64,000 nt of DNA from Neptuniibacter victor (GTDB lineage: Bacteria > Pseudomonadota > Gammaproteobacteria > Pseudomonadales > Balneatricaceae): the NCBI GenBank assembly GCA_027943745.1, contig AP025763.1, positions 1,178,001-1,242,000 of the forward strand. The letters are read 5' to 3'. Of the stretch, positions 45,541 through 55,440 are shown piece by piece. The position numbers and the translations under genes were made by a program. Each line of letters starts with the position of its first letter. The stretch's first letter is position 1. A model generated the notes under the pieces. That model worked only from the letters and a program-made list of their open reading frames with translations. It was not told the DNA's origin and searched no databases.

Positions 45541-47183
45541 TGGTGGATTTACAAGAGATTCTTAGTTATGCCAATGCTTTAGAAGGGGATACGCCCGCAG
45601 GCAATGATGTAAAACATGATGACGACTTTGTCGCTTTAGAAGATGAAATCCGTAAAGGCGAAGGGATTGATATTCAGCCTATAGATTGGCTAACAGTAGA
45701 GATCTTAGCCGGTAAAGTGTTGAAAGAACAAAGTAAAGATTTACGTGTAGCTTCACGGCTATCTGCTGCGTTGTTCTATCGGCACGGTTTTGCAGGGATC
45801 AGTGCGGGATTTCAATTGCTGTTGGCAATGGTTAAATCTGATTATTGGGCGCAAATTCACCCGCTTAGGCCGAAAAGTAGAGCGGCGGCAGTGAGCTGGA
45901 CTCTTCAAAAAATTGATAGGCCTTTTTCCGAGTACGAAACAACCTTAGAACAGGCTTCTGACATTGTCGATGCGGCAAATGCATTTGCTGAATTAGATGC
46001 AGAGCTCGGAGAAAAAATGGGGGATAAAGCTCCCAGCCTATTTGAATTCAAAAATGTAATAAACCGCTACAAACAAGAAGCCGAATATCTAATTGAAGAA
46101 GAAAATAAAAAGAAAGCAGATAAAAAATCAGTAGTTGATGTTGAAAAAGAAGTGCAAGAGGCAAGGGGTAGCGATAAGGATATTCCTTCCGAAACAACAA
46201 CGACAGAGTTACCAGAAAAACCTGTAGTCCAGCCTACGAAGGTTGCAGCCCCTTCACATACGCCCGTTTCAGTATCCTCATCTGAGGATGTCGCTAAAGC
46301 GCTGCGTGCTTGTAATAGCACGATGGCGAAAGTTAGCCACTTGCTTCGTAATCAAAAAATTAGTGACCCTTACCCATACTTTATATTGCGATCAGGTGTG
46401 TGGATGCAGTTGCGCGAAGCGCCAGCAGATAATGTGTTGCCGGCTCCGATGGAGGGCAAGATATCCAGTTTAAAAGCATTGGAGCAAAACAAAGATTGGC
46501 CTGGATTAATCGAAGAGTGTGAAAAAACATTCGCGGCAGGTCAAGTATGTTGGATCTCATTACACCGTATGGTTGCCAATGCCCTAGAGGCAATGTCAGC
46601 AAATGATGCCGCGCAAGCAGTAAAAGACGCTGTTATACATTTGATCTCTCGCTTGCCTGAAATGCTCACTCGTAAATTTCAAAACGGAGAGGGCTTTGTT
46701 GATGAGATGACCAAAGCCTGGATCGCTTCATTGCAGCCAGAAACGGAAACACTCGCTACAAATAAAGCGCCAAACCAAAGTGAGGATAGCTGGGCGCTAG
46801 CAGCAACGGATGCTAAAAAATTGGCTGTCAATGGTGAGTTTGATAAAGGATTAATGCTTTTTAAGGACGGTATTCAAGCTGTCAGTAGCTTAAGAGAGCA
46901 AGCTTACTGGCAATTAGAGCAGGCACGATTTTGTTTTGAAGCAGGTCATTTAGAGATCGCTCAACCTCAACTAATGCATCTTAACCAGATGTTACAAGAG
47001 CAAAAACTACAACAGTGGGAGCCACAGTTACATCTAGAAGTAACCAAGTTACTCGTCAACTGTCATACCCAGGCCCAAACCAAGAAAAAATATACAGCAG
47101 AGCAGCTAACGCATGTGGATCAGTTAAAAGCACATTTGTGTTTGATGGATCCATTGGGCGCGCTGTCCATTATTAATAACTAA
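45540..47183 (+). CDS. tssA: Type VI secretion protein TssA
   Basis: 547 residues from GTG at 45540, one base overlapping the SapC stop; a second GTG at 45543 is equally possible. The ImpA N-terminal domain (about 10-130) has DWLTVEILAGKVLKEQSKDLRVASRL and the IHPLRPKSRAAAVSW segment. A Lys/Glu-rich linker follows (about 180-235), then a C-terminal region of the long TssA type (VasJ-like TPR/ImpA-C portions). TssA primes and caps the growing sheath. It starts the cluster tssABCEFG-clpV. Confidence 0.88.
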   Translation: MVDLQEILSYANALEGDTPAGNDVKHDDDFVALEDEIRKGEGIDIQPIDWLTVEILAGKVLKEQSKDLRVASRLSAALFYRHGFAGISAGFQLLLAMVKSDYWAQIHPLRPKSRAAAVSWTLQKIDRPFSEYETTLEQASDIVDAANAFAELDAELGEKMGDKAPSLFEFKNVINRYKQEAEYLIEEENKKKADKKSVVDVEKEVQEARGSDKDIPSETTTTELPEKPVVQPTKVAAPSHTPVSVSSSEDVAKALRACNSTMAKVSHLLRNQKISDPYPYFILRSGVWMQLREAPADNVLPAPMEGKISSLKALEQNKDWPGLIEECEKTFAAGQVCWISLHRMVANALEAMSANDAAQAVKDAVIHLISRLPEMLTRKFQNGEGFVDEMTKAWIASLQPETETLATNKAPNQSEDSWALAATDAKKLAVNGEFDKGLMLFKDGIQAVSSLREQAYWQLEQARFCFEAGHLEIAQPQLMHLNQMLQEQKLQQWEPQLHLEVTKLLVNCHTQAQTKKKYTAEQLTHVDQLKAHLCLMDPLGALSIINN

Positions 47184-47197
47184 GCAAGGATATAACC

Positions 47198-47686
47198 ATG
47201 GCTAAAGAAGGATCAGTTGCCCCCAAGGAAAGGATCAATATCGTTTATAAACCAGCTATAGGCGATGCAAAGGAAGAGATTGAACTACCACTGAAACTGA
47301 TGATGGTGGGTGATTACACTCAGCGTGAAGACGAAGATGAAGTGGAAGACCGTGAGTTAATTGATGTTGATAAAGCCAACTTTAACGATGTCATGTCGAG
47401 TCAAAAGTTGAGCTTACAAATTACTGTTCCGAACAAATTATCCGGTGAAGAGGGTGATGAAGTACCGGTTGATTTGAGCTTTGATACGCTCAAAGATTTT
47501 GAACCTGAGGCGATTGTGCGCCAGGTGCCGGAGATGGCGAAACTGCTTGAATTACGTGAAGCGCTTTCATTCTTGAAGGGCCCGTTAGGAAACGTACCTG
47601 CTTTCCGTAAGCAGATCGATGAGTTATTGGGTGATGATGAATCTCGTCAGAAACTGATGGCCGAACTCGGCATAGAGAAATCTTAA
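47198..47686 (+). CDS. tssB: Type VI secretion sheath small subunit TssB
   Basis: 162 residues, standard TssB/VipA. The N-terminus SVAPKERINIVYKPA and LPLKLMMVGDYTQREDEDEVEDRELIDVDK give the family signature. It forms, with TssC, the contractile sheath in the cytoplasm. The C-terminus holds FLKGPLGNVPAFRKQIDELL. The gene lies 33 bases before tssC. Confidence 0.96.
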   Translation: MAKEGSVAPKERINIVYKPAIGDAKEEIELPLKLMMVGDYTQREDEDEVEDRELIDVDKANFNDVMSSQKLSLQITVPNKLSGEEGDEVPVDLSFDTLKDFEPEAIVRQVPEMAKLLELREALSFLKGPLGNVPAFRKQIDELLGDDESRQKLMAELGIEKS

Positions 47687-47719
47687 GATTATCTGACACA
47701 AGGACAAAGGAATAAGAAT

Positions 47720-49204
47720 ATGTCTGAACAGGAAATGTTAGCGGAGCAGGGCGTCACACTCGAAACTGAAAACGCCTCTTTACTCGATCAGATTTTGCAG
47801 CAAACTAATATGAAAGCGGGCGACGAGTCATATGATGTCGCGTCTAAAGGCGTTCAAGCGTTTATCGCAGAAATACTGACATCAGGTGAAAAAACCGAGC
47901 GTGTACGTAAGCAGTTAGTTGATGACATGATTGCTGAGATTGATGAAAAGCTAAGTCTGCAAGTCGATCAAGTTTTGCATAATGAGAAAGTGCAAAAACT
48001 AGAATCCGCATGGCGTGGGCTTAAGTTTGTTGTTGATCGTACGGACTTCCGTGAAAACAATAAAATTCAAATTCTGAACGTATCAAAAGATGATCTGGCG
48101 GTAGATTTTGAAGATGCTTCAGAGATTACCCAGTCAGGTTTGTATAAACAGGTCTACACGGCTGAATACGGACAGCACGGTGGTGAACCTGTCGCTGCAA
48201 TTGTCGCCAACTATGAATTTGAACATAGCGCACCGGACATCAGCTTATTACAGAGTGTTGCTAGTGTTTCAACGATGTCCCATGCACCTTTCTTGGCCGC
48301 CGCTTCACCTAAATTTTTTGGTGTAGATGACATCCAATCGTTACCAAACTTGAACGATATCTCGGCTATTTTTGAAGGGCCTCAATATGCTAAATGGCGC
48401 TCTTTCCGTGAAAGTGAAGATGCGAGAAGCGTAGGCCTTACGTTGCCGCGTTTCTTACTGCGTCTTCCTTATGATGAGCGCGACAATCCAGTTAAAGCGT
48501 TCCGCTATAACGAGAACATCGATGGCGATCATCAGAACTACCTTTGGGGTAATACTTCTTTTGCTTTCGCAACACGTTTAACTGAAAGTTTTGCGCAGTA
48601 TCGTTGGTGCCCAAATATTATAGGCCCACAAAGTGGCGGTGCGGTTGAAGACCTTCCTTTGCATCAATATGAAGCAATGGGACAAATCGAAACAAAGATT
48701 CCGACAGAAGTTTTAGTTTCAGATCGCCGTGAATTTGAACTGGCTGAAGCCGGATTTATTCCGCTTACTTTCCGTAAAGGCAGTGATAATGCAGCGTTTT
48801 TCTCTGCTAACTCAACTCAGAAACCAAAATTCTTTGGTGTGAGTAAAGAGGGCAAAGAAGCGGAAATGAATTACAAGCTCAGCACACAGCTGCCTTACAT
48901 GTTTATCGTTAACCGTTTAGCACATTACATCAAAGTGCTACAGCGTGAAAATATCGGTAGCTGGAAGGAGCGTAATGACCTTGAAGAAGAGTTAAACGTT
49001 TGGATTCGTCAGTTTGTCGCTAACCAAGATGGTGCAAGTGCTGAAGTACGAAGTCGTCGTCCGTTACGCGATGCCAAGATCGAAGTATCGGATGTCGAAG
49101 GCGAGCCAGGCTTCTACCGAGTTTCGATGAATGTACGTCCGCACTTTAAATATATGGGTGCTGATTTTACGTTGTCTCTTGTTGGCAAACTGGATAAATC
49201 CTAA
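47720..49204 (+). CDS. tssC: Type VI secretion sheath large subunit TssC
   Basis: 494 residues, standard TssC/VipB. Characteristic segments are LESAWRGLKFVVDRTDFREN near 94-113, PFLAAASPKFFGVDDIQSLPN near 193-213 and the C-terminal SDVEGEPGFYRVSMNVRPHFKYMGADFTLSLVGKLDKS. It is the main sheath protein and, with ClpV, is recycled after contraction. A long hairpin lies between this gene and tssE. Confidence 0.97.
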   Translation: MSEQEMLAEQGVTLETENASLLDQILQQTNMKAGDESYDVASKGVQAFIAEILTSGEKTERVRKQLVDDMIAEIDEKLSLQVDQVLHNEKVQKLESAWRGLKFVVDRTDFRENNKIQILNVSKDDLAVDFEDASEITQSGLYKQVYTAEYGQHGGEPVAAIVANYEFEHSAPDISLLQSVASVSTMSHAPFLAAASPKFFGVDDIQSLPNLNDISAIFEGPQYAKWRSFRESEDARSVGLTLPRFLLRLPYDERDNPVKAFRYNENIDGDHQNYLWGNTSFAFATRLTESFAQYRWCPNIIGPQSGGAVEDLPLHQYEAMGQIETKIPTEVLVSDRREFELAEAGFIPLTFRKGSDNAAFFSANSTQKPKFFGVSKEGKEAEMNYKLSTQLPYMFIVNRLAHYIKVLQRENIGSWKERNDLEEELNVWIRQFVANQDGASAEVRSRRPLRDAKIEVSDVEGEPGFYRVSMNVRPHFKYMGADFTLSLVGKLDKS

Positions 49205-49213
49205 AAAGGATGA

Positions 49214-49249
49214 GTCGTGGGGGTATGCTCTGCTGTGAGCCCCCGCGAC
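49214..49249 (+). other. Strong stem-loop between tssC and tssE
   Basis: GTCGTGGGGG pairs with CCCCCGCGAC (ten pairs, one G-T) around a 16-base loop. No T run follows. It lies in the 64-base gap after the most abundant structural proteins and may protect the tssBC part of the message or attenuate transcription of tssEFG; this is inference. Confidence 0.65.
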
Positions 49250-49268
49250 ATCTCTATGGAGAGAGATA

Positions 49269-49688
49269 ATGCTTGAGTATTCGCTCTTACAGCGAGTTGC
49301 ATTAGGTGATGAAGGTGCACAGCGTTCGCTGGATGTAGGCATTGATAAATTAAGACAATCGGTGCGTTTACATCTGCAAAATTTATTTAATGTTCGCCAC
49401 GGAAGCGTCTCTGCACTTCCCGAATACGGCTTGCCTGATTTTAACGATTTAGATCTGAATTCAGGATATATGCAAGCGGTTCGAGATATGAGGAAGGCGA
49501 TTAAGCAGGCATTAGATGATTACGAGCCGCGTCTAGATCAGACACGCGTTTCGTTTACACATAATGAAGATAACCCACTAGATCTTCGCTTTGAGATAGT
49601 GGCCCGACTCGTCGTGCCTGGTAGCCCTGTTCGTGTCAAATTTGAAACGATGATGGGGAACGATGGATTGTTTAAGGTGCAGAGTTAA
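49269..49688 (+). CDS. tssE: Type VI secretion baseplate protein TssE
   Basis: 139 residues of the gp25-like lysozyme-fold family. Recognisable parts are LLQRVALGDEGAQRSLDVG near 6-24, VRHGSVSALPEYGLPDFNDL near 43-62 and ALDDYEPRLDQTRVSF near 81-96; the conserved EPR motif for baseplate assembly is intact. GGAGAGAGA precedes the ATG. It is three bases from tssF. Confidence 0.94.
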   Translation: MLEYSLLQRVALGDEGAQRSLDVGIDKLRQSVRLHLQNLFNVRHGSVSALPEYGLPDFNDLDLNSGYMQAVRDMRKAIKQALDDYEPRLDQTRVSFTHNEDNPLDLRFEIVARLVVPGSPVRVKFETMMGNDGLFKVQS

Positions 49689-49691
49689 TCA

Positions 49692-51482
49692 ATGGCGTTT
49701 AATAAATATTATCAAGATGAACTCTCATACCTGCGTGAATTAGGTGTCGAGTTTTCACGTCAAAACCCTGGCTTATCTAAGTTTCTGTCGGAAGAGGGCA
49801 ACGATCCCGATGTAGAACGGCTTTTTGAAGGTGTGGCATTTCTTACTGGTCGTTTACGACAGAAATTAGATGATCAGCTCCCAGAGGTGACTCACTCGCT
49901 TACAAGCTTGCTTTGGCCGCATTATCTACGACCACTACCAGCGATGAGTATCTTGGAATACAAACCGATTACCAGCGCGTTAACGGAAGGTAAAACGATC
50001 AAACGTGGTGAGTTGGTGCGCAGTGTTGAAGTCGAAGGTACTCCTTGCCAGTTTAAAACCTGTTATGACGTTGATATTTATCCCATTGCTTTAACTGAAC
50101 TGACGACAACGGCTAATAGTGATGGCACCGAAATGGCGGTTAGTTTCGAGCTAGAGCCAAGTGCGACAGCTGAAACAATGCAGTTAAAACAGTTAAGACT
50201 TTTTTTACACGGTGATCGTGAAAGCCATATTAGCCAGGCGCTTTATCTGTGGCTATTCCGTTATTTAGAGAAAGTTACAGTAGAGATTAATTACAGAGAC
50301 GGGCGTGAAAGTACGCTACACAACTTAGGTGGGCAAGCAGTCAGCCCGGTTGGCTTTGCTGAAAATGAATCATTGCTGCCCTATAGCAATCGTTCATTTG
50401 AAGGTTATCGGTATCTACAAGAGTTTTTTAGCCTGCCTGAAAAATTCCTGTTTGTGGATGTGAACACAGATGTTGCTGCGTTAGCTGATCCGATGGTTGA
50501 AGGGTTTAAACTTAACTTTAAGTTTAATCGTCAATTTGACCCACAATTAAGGGTTAAGAAAAATCATATTCGTTTGTTTTGTACACCGATTATTAATTTA
50601 TTCGAGCATGATGCAGATCCTATAAAAGTCGATCATCGAAAATTGGAATATATGGTGCGCCCTGATTATAACCAGCAGGAGCACATTGAGCTGTATAGCA
50701 TCGATCAAGTATTAGGAAAACAAAGGGGGCGAAGTGACATATATGAATACGCCCTGTTTGAAAGTTTCGAACATGAGATACATCGAAGCGAAGAGCAAAA
50801 ACAAATTTTTTATACCCAGCATCGTAAGCTTTCTACACTGCAATCGGGCGTTGATAACTATGTTCGTTTTGTAGACTTAGATAATCGAAAAGCGCTACCC
50901 GTTACCGAAACCGTATCACTTGAATTGACCTGTACCAATCGAAAGCTTCCAGAAACACTTAGAGCAGGGGATATTATTTATCCTACGTCTAATTCGCCTG
51001 AGTTTGTGACGTTTAAAAATATATCGCGAGTAACAGGCGCCTTACCACCACCTGTAAGGGAAGGGCTTCATTGGCAAGTCATCGCCAATTTAGCGCTGCA
51101 TTATCGGCCATTAGCGAATCTTAATTCTTTACGAACACTCCTTGCTAGTTACGATCTAAGAGCGATGTTTGACCGTCAAGCAGAGCGCGCGAGCCAGCAG
51201 CTACAAGAAGGCATCGTCGAGATCCAAACTGAAACTGTAGATCGCATCTCTCGGGGAGTGCCCGTACGGGCATTACAGACCAAAATGCAGATGCGTGAAA
51301 GTAAATTTGGCGCAAAGGGGATTCAAGGAGAAAGTAGCATGTTTCTCTTTGCTACAGTGTTAAGTGGTTTTTTTGCGCAATATGCACCGATTAATTCCCA
51401 CCATCAACTGATGGTAGAAGGGCTTGATAATGGGGAGGTGTATCAATGGAAGATACAGCCGGGTCGCAAAGCACTGCTTTAA
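49692..51482 (+). CDS. tssF: Type VI secretion baseplate protein TssF
   Basis: 596 residues, normal for TssF/ImpG/VasA. N-terminal YYQDELSYLRELGVEFSRQNPG and PDVERLFEGVAFLTGRLRQKLDDQLPEVTHSL are diagnostic. It builds the baseplate wedges with TssG, TssE and TssK. Its end overlaps tssG by 37 bases, which suggests coupled translation. No frame break is seen. Confidence 0.95.
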   Translation: MAFNKYYQDELSYLRELGVEFSRQNPGLSKFLSEEGNDPDVERLFEGVAFLTGRLRQKLDDQLPEVTHSLTSLLWPHYLRPLPAMSILEYKPITSALTEGKTIKRGELVRSVEVEGTPCQFKTCYDVDIYPIALTELTTTANSDGTEMAVSFELEPSATAETMQLKQLRLFLHGDRESHISQALYLWLFRYLEKVTVEINYRDGRESTLHNLGGQAVSPVGFAENESLLPYSNRSFEGYRYLQEFFSLPEKFLFVDVNTDVAALADPMVEGFKLNFKFNRQFDPQLRVKKNHIRLFCTPIINLFEHDADPIKVDHRKLEYMVRPDYNQQEHIELYSIDQVLGKQRGRSDIYEYALFESFEHEIHRSEEQKQIFYTQHRKLSTLQSGVDNYVRFVDLDNRKALPVTETVSLELTCTNRKLPETLRAGDIIYPTSNSPEFVTFKNISRVTGALPPPVREGLHWQVIANLALHYRPLANLNSLRTLLASYDLRAMFDRQAERASQQLQEGIVEIQTETVDRISRGVPVRALQTKMQMRESKFGAKGIQGESSMFLFATVLSGFFAQYAPINSHHQLMVEGLDNGEVYQWKIQPGRKALL

Positions 51483-52711
51483 CACAGGCTCTTCAGCAAG
51501 AGACGCATCAATTCGATTTTTATCAAGCGGTTCGCTTGTTAGAGAGAGGAGCGGCTGCACCGGTCGGTTATCAGGGTGCTGTTGCACAAGAGCGTGTTCG
51601 TTTCTCGGGTCACCCGACGATGGCGTTTGCCACTAGTGATCTTGCGCGAGCCAAGTGCGAACAGGGTGGTAAGGTCGCGTTAGAAACCAACTTTTTTGGT
51701 CTCTATGGCGCGGCATCGCCAATGCCGGTCCATATAACCGAAGCTATCATTGCTGAGCAAATTAATGTTGAGAGCCAAGATCATCAAGTTTATTTCATCA
51801 GCAATGAAGAACAGTTACAGCGCTTACGCGATTATCGTTTAGACATATCAACGCTGCTTCAGCAAGCATCACTAGTACTTCGCCAAGTAAAAGCAGGCAC
51901 TCAATCTGCACGTATATTTACGGAGCAAGAGCTTAGTCGCACACGTCAGTCTGAATCTTTAGAAGAGATCCTAGGAAAAGACGATTACTCAGCATTTCGT
52001 CAAGGCGATCTGTTGTTACAACTGTATGAAGCGCCTGCGGCTAGGCAGCGTGATTTCCTTGACCTTTTTAACCACCGTTTAACCTCTTTGCTATACCGCA
52101 GCTGGTGGAAGTATCAGCCGGGCATGCAGTATCAGGCAGAGGCAGATGATGGCTTTTCTGAATGGATGCTGGCGTTGATGGGGGCTCCAAATAAGCAGGC
52201 CCGCGAGCATTCATCGATCAATTGGCCGCAATTAATGGGGTATGCAGGTTTACTCAGTATGAACTCAGGTTCAGCTAGCACGATGACGGCGGTTATTAGT
52301 GGTTATTTTGGTCATATCCCAGTCAATATCCAGGAGTATGTCGAGCGTTGGGCTGATATACCCACAGATCAACAAAATAGGCTAGGGCAAGCGAATAGCG
52401 CTTTAGGAATGGATCTCTGTTTAGGCCGAAGGGTTAAAGATTTCTGCGGTAAGTTTCGGGTAAAAATAGGGCCTTTAGATTATCAGCCGTTTCAGCGGTT
52501 TTTACCGGACGGTCAAGATTACAAAGCGCTATTAGAGTTAATAGATGTACTGATGCCAGAGCAACTTTGCTTTGACATTGAATTGATTTTGAAAGGTGAG
52601 TGTGTACCAGCATTTGGTTTAGGCACAGATAACGCACCTAAGTTGGGATGGATCGGCTGGTTAGGGAAAACTAACGGTGCTGATCAGAGCGTTTTCTTAC
52701 GCAATATCTGA
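51446..52711 (+). CDS. tssG: Type VI secretion baseplate protein TssG
   Basis: 421 residues, somewhat longer than the typical 330-380. Diagnostic parts are THQFDFYQAVRLLER-like QFDFYQAVRLLER near 26-38, NFFGLYGAASPMPVHITE near 83-100 and DLFNHRLTSLLYRSWWKYQP near 207-226. GGGGAGG precedes the ATG inside the end of tssF. It pairs with TssF in the baseplate. Confidence 0.94.
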   Translation: MEDTAGSQSTALTQALQQETHQFDFYQAVRLLERGAAAPVGYQGAVAQERVRFSGHPTMAFATSDLARAKCEQGGKVALETNFFGLYGAASPMPVHITEAIIAEQINVESQDHQVYFISNEEQLQRLRDYRLDISTLLQQASLVLRQVKAGTQSARIFTEQELSRTRQSESLEEILGKDDYSAFRQGDLLLQLYEAPAARQRDFLDLFNHRLTSLLYRSWWKYQPGMQYQAEADDGFSEWMLALMGAPNKQAREHSSINWPQLMGYAGLLSMNSGSASTMTAVISGYFGHIPVNIQEYVERWADIPTDQQNRLGQANSALGMDLCLGRRVKDFCGKFRVKIGPLDYQPFQRFLPDGQDYKALLELIDVLMPEQLCFDIELILKGECVPAFGLGTDNAPKLGWIGWLGKTNGADQSVFLRNI

Positions 52712-52767
52712 AATGGATTATAAGGATTAATAAGCTTGGTTAGCAGGCTTATTCGGAGAAGGAATAA

Positions 52768-55440
52768 ATGGATAATATCAAACTGAAGTCATTATTAGGG
52801 CGTCTTAATAAAAACTGTACTCGGGCGCTCGAAGCCGCAGCAGGCCTTGCGGTATCGAATGGTGCCTATGAAGTAAGTGTTGAGCATTTTTTACTTAAAT
52901 TGCTTGAAGATGATAATGATCTCGCGCAAGTTTTGGTCCACTACAATGTCAATGTCATGCATTTTGTGCGCGCACTTCAGCATGCAGTAGAAGATGACAA
53001 TAAAGGTAATACGGCTAAACCAGTTTTCTCACGGACATTGATTGGCTTGCTCGAAGATGCATGGTTAATCGCTTCATTGGAGCGTTCAGATCATGAAGTG
53101 TGTAGTGGCATGATGGTGCTCGCAATCCTTTCAAACCAGCGTCGTCATGGCATGGCGGTGTATTGCGATCATCTCTCGAGCATAGCTTACGATAGTTTAT
53201 TGCAGAATTATGCAGATGTGGTCATGGCCTCGCCAGAGCACATTAAAACTCAAGCAACTGTAGCAGGGAGCCAACCTGAAACGGATGTTGATATGGGACC
53301 GTTGCAGAAATTCTGTACCCATTTCACAGCACGTGCCAGAGAAGGGTTGATTGATCCTGTCTTTTGTCGCGATGTCGAAATTCGCCAGATGATTGATATC
53401 TTAGGCCGTCGCCGTAAGAACAATCCAATCTGTGTAGGTGATGCAGGCGTTGGTAAAACGGCTGTAGTGGAAGGTCTCGCCCTTAAAATTGCGCAAGGTG
53501 ATGTGCCTGATGTATTGGCTAATGTGGAGCTATACGGTTTAGATTTAGGCTTGTTACAAGCGGGTGCAAGTGTAAAAGGTGAGTTTGAAAATCGTTTAAA
53601 TGGAGTGATCACAGCGGTTAAAGAATCACCTACCCCCATCATTTTGTTTATTGACGAAGCGCATACACTCATTGGCGCGGGTGGTGCAGCGGGAAGTGGT
53701 GATGCAGCTAATCTTCTTAAACCTGCGTTAGCACGAGGAGAGCTGCGAACGGTTGCCGCGACGACATGGTCAGAATACAAAAAATACTTTGAGAAAGACC
53801 CTGCATTAGCACGTCGTTTCCAGCTCGTTAAATTAGATGAGCCCACTGTCGATCAAGCCGTTACGATCATTCGTGGTTTGCGAGAAACTTATGAAGCAGC
53901 ACACGGTGTCTATGTAAGAGATGATGCGGTTGAAGCGGCAGCAAGCCTATCATCGCGCTATATCTCAGGTCGCCAGCTACCGGACAAAGCGGTTGATGTG
54001 CTCGATACTGCGGCAGCGCGGGTTAAAATTAGCATTTCCGCTATCCCTGACGGTGTTGACGATGCGGAGCGTCGCATACAAACCCTCCAGCGAGAACGCG
54101 AAGCGCTGCAACGGGATATAGCATCCGATGTGTTAAATGATGAAGGTCAGTTAGAAGCACTCGACCGCTCCATTGATCATTCTATGACGGAGCTAGAAGT
54201 CCTGACAATCCAGTGGCATAAAGAAAAGGAAGTGATTGATAGAATTCTGGAGCACCGTCAAACCTTAGCTAAAGCGCATTTAAAAGAAGAAGAGTGCGAA
54301 AGTTCTGAAATTGTAGAGCCAACAGAGCCAGTTGATCTAGAGCGGCTGAAGCAAACGATACGCACCGAGCTTAAAACGCTGGATGCGATACAAGGCGATA
54401 ACCCGCTTATTCATTATGAAGTATCCCCGGACGTTGTGGGGCGAGTCATTGCCGATTGGACAGGTATTCCATTAGGAAAAATGGTGCGTGATGAAGCATC
54501 TTCTGTACTTGGTCTTGCGGATAATCTGAAAGAGCGTATTAAAGGGCAGGATTATGCGATCGCGGCGATTGATCGAGGTATACGGGCCGCTAAGGCTGGT
54601 GTAAACAATCCCGAAACGCCCATGGGTGTTTTCCTACTGGTCGGTCCAAGTGGTGTAGGTAAAACCGAAACCGCTTTAGGGGTTGCCGATATGCTGTTTG
54701 GTGGTGAGCGCTTTATGACCACGATCAACATGTCTGAATTCCAAGAAAAGCATACAGTATCTCGATTGATCGGTTCTCCTCCAGGTTATGTTGGTTTTGG
54801 TGAAGGCGGTGTTCTCACAGAAGCTGTTCGTCAGAAACCCTACTCCCTTGTGCTTTTAGATGAAGTTGAAAAAGCTGATTTGGAAGTGATGAATCTGTTC
54901 TATCAAGTTTTTGATAAAGGGATGTTATCCGATGGCGAGGGGCAGTTAGTTAACTTCCGTAATACCGCTATGTTCCTGACATCAAATCTAGCGACGGACA
55001 TCATCACCGATATGTGTAGTGATGGGAAACGTCCAGAACCTGAAGAGCTTATCGCAGCGATTCGACCTGTTTTAAGTAAGCATTTTAAACCTGCGCTGTT
55101 AGCGCGTATGCAGATCGTACCGTTCTACACGATTGATACGTCAGTGATGGCAGGTATCGTGAGGTTGAAGCTCGATAAAGTGGTTAAGCGCGTTCTGAAT
55201 AGTCAGAACCTCACCATGAAATACACCGACCAAGTGGTTGAAACGATCGCCACCCGCTGCACCGAAGTAGAAAGCGGCGCGCGTAATGTCGATCATATTA
55301 TCAATGGCTCCCTTTTACCCCAATTGGCAACTGATATTCTGGAAAACATGGGCGAGGAAAGTAACTTCGATCGGCTCGATTTAGATATTGATGAATGCGG
55401 TGGTTTTACATTGATGTTTAGCGAAGGACAGGAATTGTAA
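52768..55440 (+). CDS. clpV: Type VI secretion AAA+ ATPase TssH (ClpV)
   Basis: 890 residues. A Clp-N domain (about 1-150) binds the contracted sheath; the first AAA+ domain has Walker A GDAGVGKT near 225-232 and the second GPSGVGKT near 626-633. A ClpB-type middle coiled coil (about 430-520) is short, as in ClpV. The protein disassembles contracted TssBC sheath for reuse. The stop TAA overlaps the ATG of the next gene (TAATG). Confidence 0.96.
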   Translation: MDNIKLKSLLGRLNKNCTRALEAAAGLAVSNGAYEVSVEHFLLKLLEDDNDLAQVLVHYNVNVMHFVRALQHAVEDDNKGNTAKPVFSRTLIGLLEDAWLIASLERSDHEVCSGMMVLAILSNQRRHGMAVYCDHLSSIAYDSLLQNYADVVMASPEHIKTQATVAGSQPETDVDMGPLQKFCTHFTARAREGLIDPVFCRDVEIRQMIDILGRRRKNNPICVGDAGVGKTAVVEGLALKIAQGDVPDVLANVELYGLDLGLLQAGASVKGEFENRLNGVITAVKESPTPIILFIDEAHTLIGAGGAAGSGDAANLLKPALARGELRTVAATTWSEYKKYFEKDPALARRFQLVKLDEPTVDQAVTIIRGLRETYEAAHGVYVRDDAVEAAASLSSRYISGRQLPDKAVDVLDTAAARVKISISAIPDGVDDAERRIQTLQREREALQRDIASDVLNDEGQLEALDRSIDHSMTELEVLTIQWHKEKEVIDRILEHRQTLAKAHLKEEECESSEIVEPTEPVDLERLKQTIRTELKTLDAIQGDNPLIHYEVSPDVVGRVIADWTGIPLGKMVRDEASSVLGLADNLKERIKGQDYAIAAIDRGIRAAKAGVNNPETPMGVFLLVGPSGVGKTETALGVADMLFGGERFMTTINMSEFQEKHTVSRLIGSPPGYVGFGEGGVLTEAVRQKPYSLVLLDEVEKADLEVMNLFYQVFDKGMLSDGEGQLVNFRNTAMFLTSNLATDIITDMCSDGKRPEPEELIAAIRPVLSKHFKPALLARMQIVPFYTIDTSVMAGIVRLKLDKVVKRVLNSQNLTMKYTDQVVETIATRCTEVESGARNVDHIINGSLLPQLATDILENMGEESNFDRLDLDIDECGGFTLMFSEGQEL

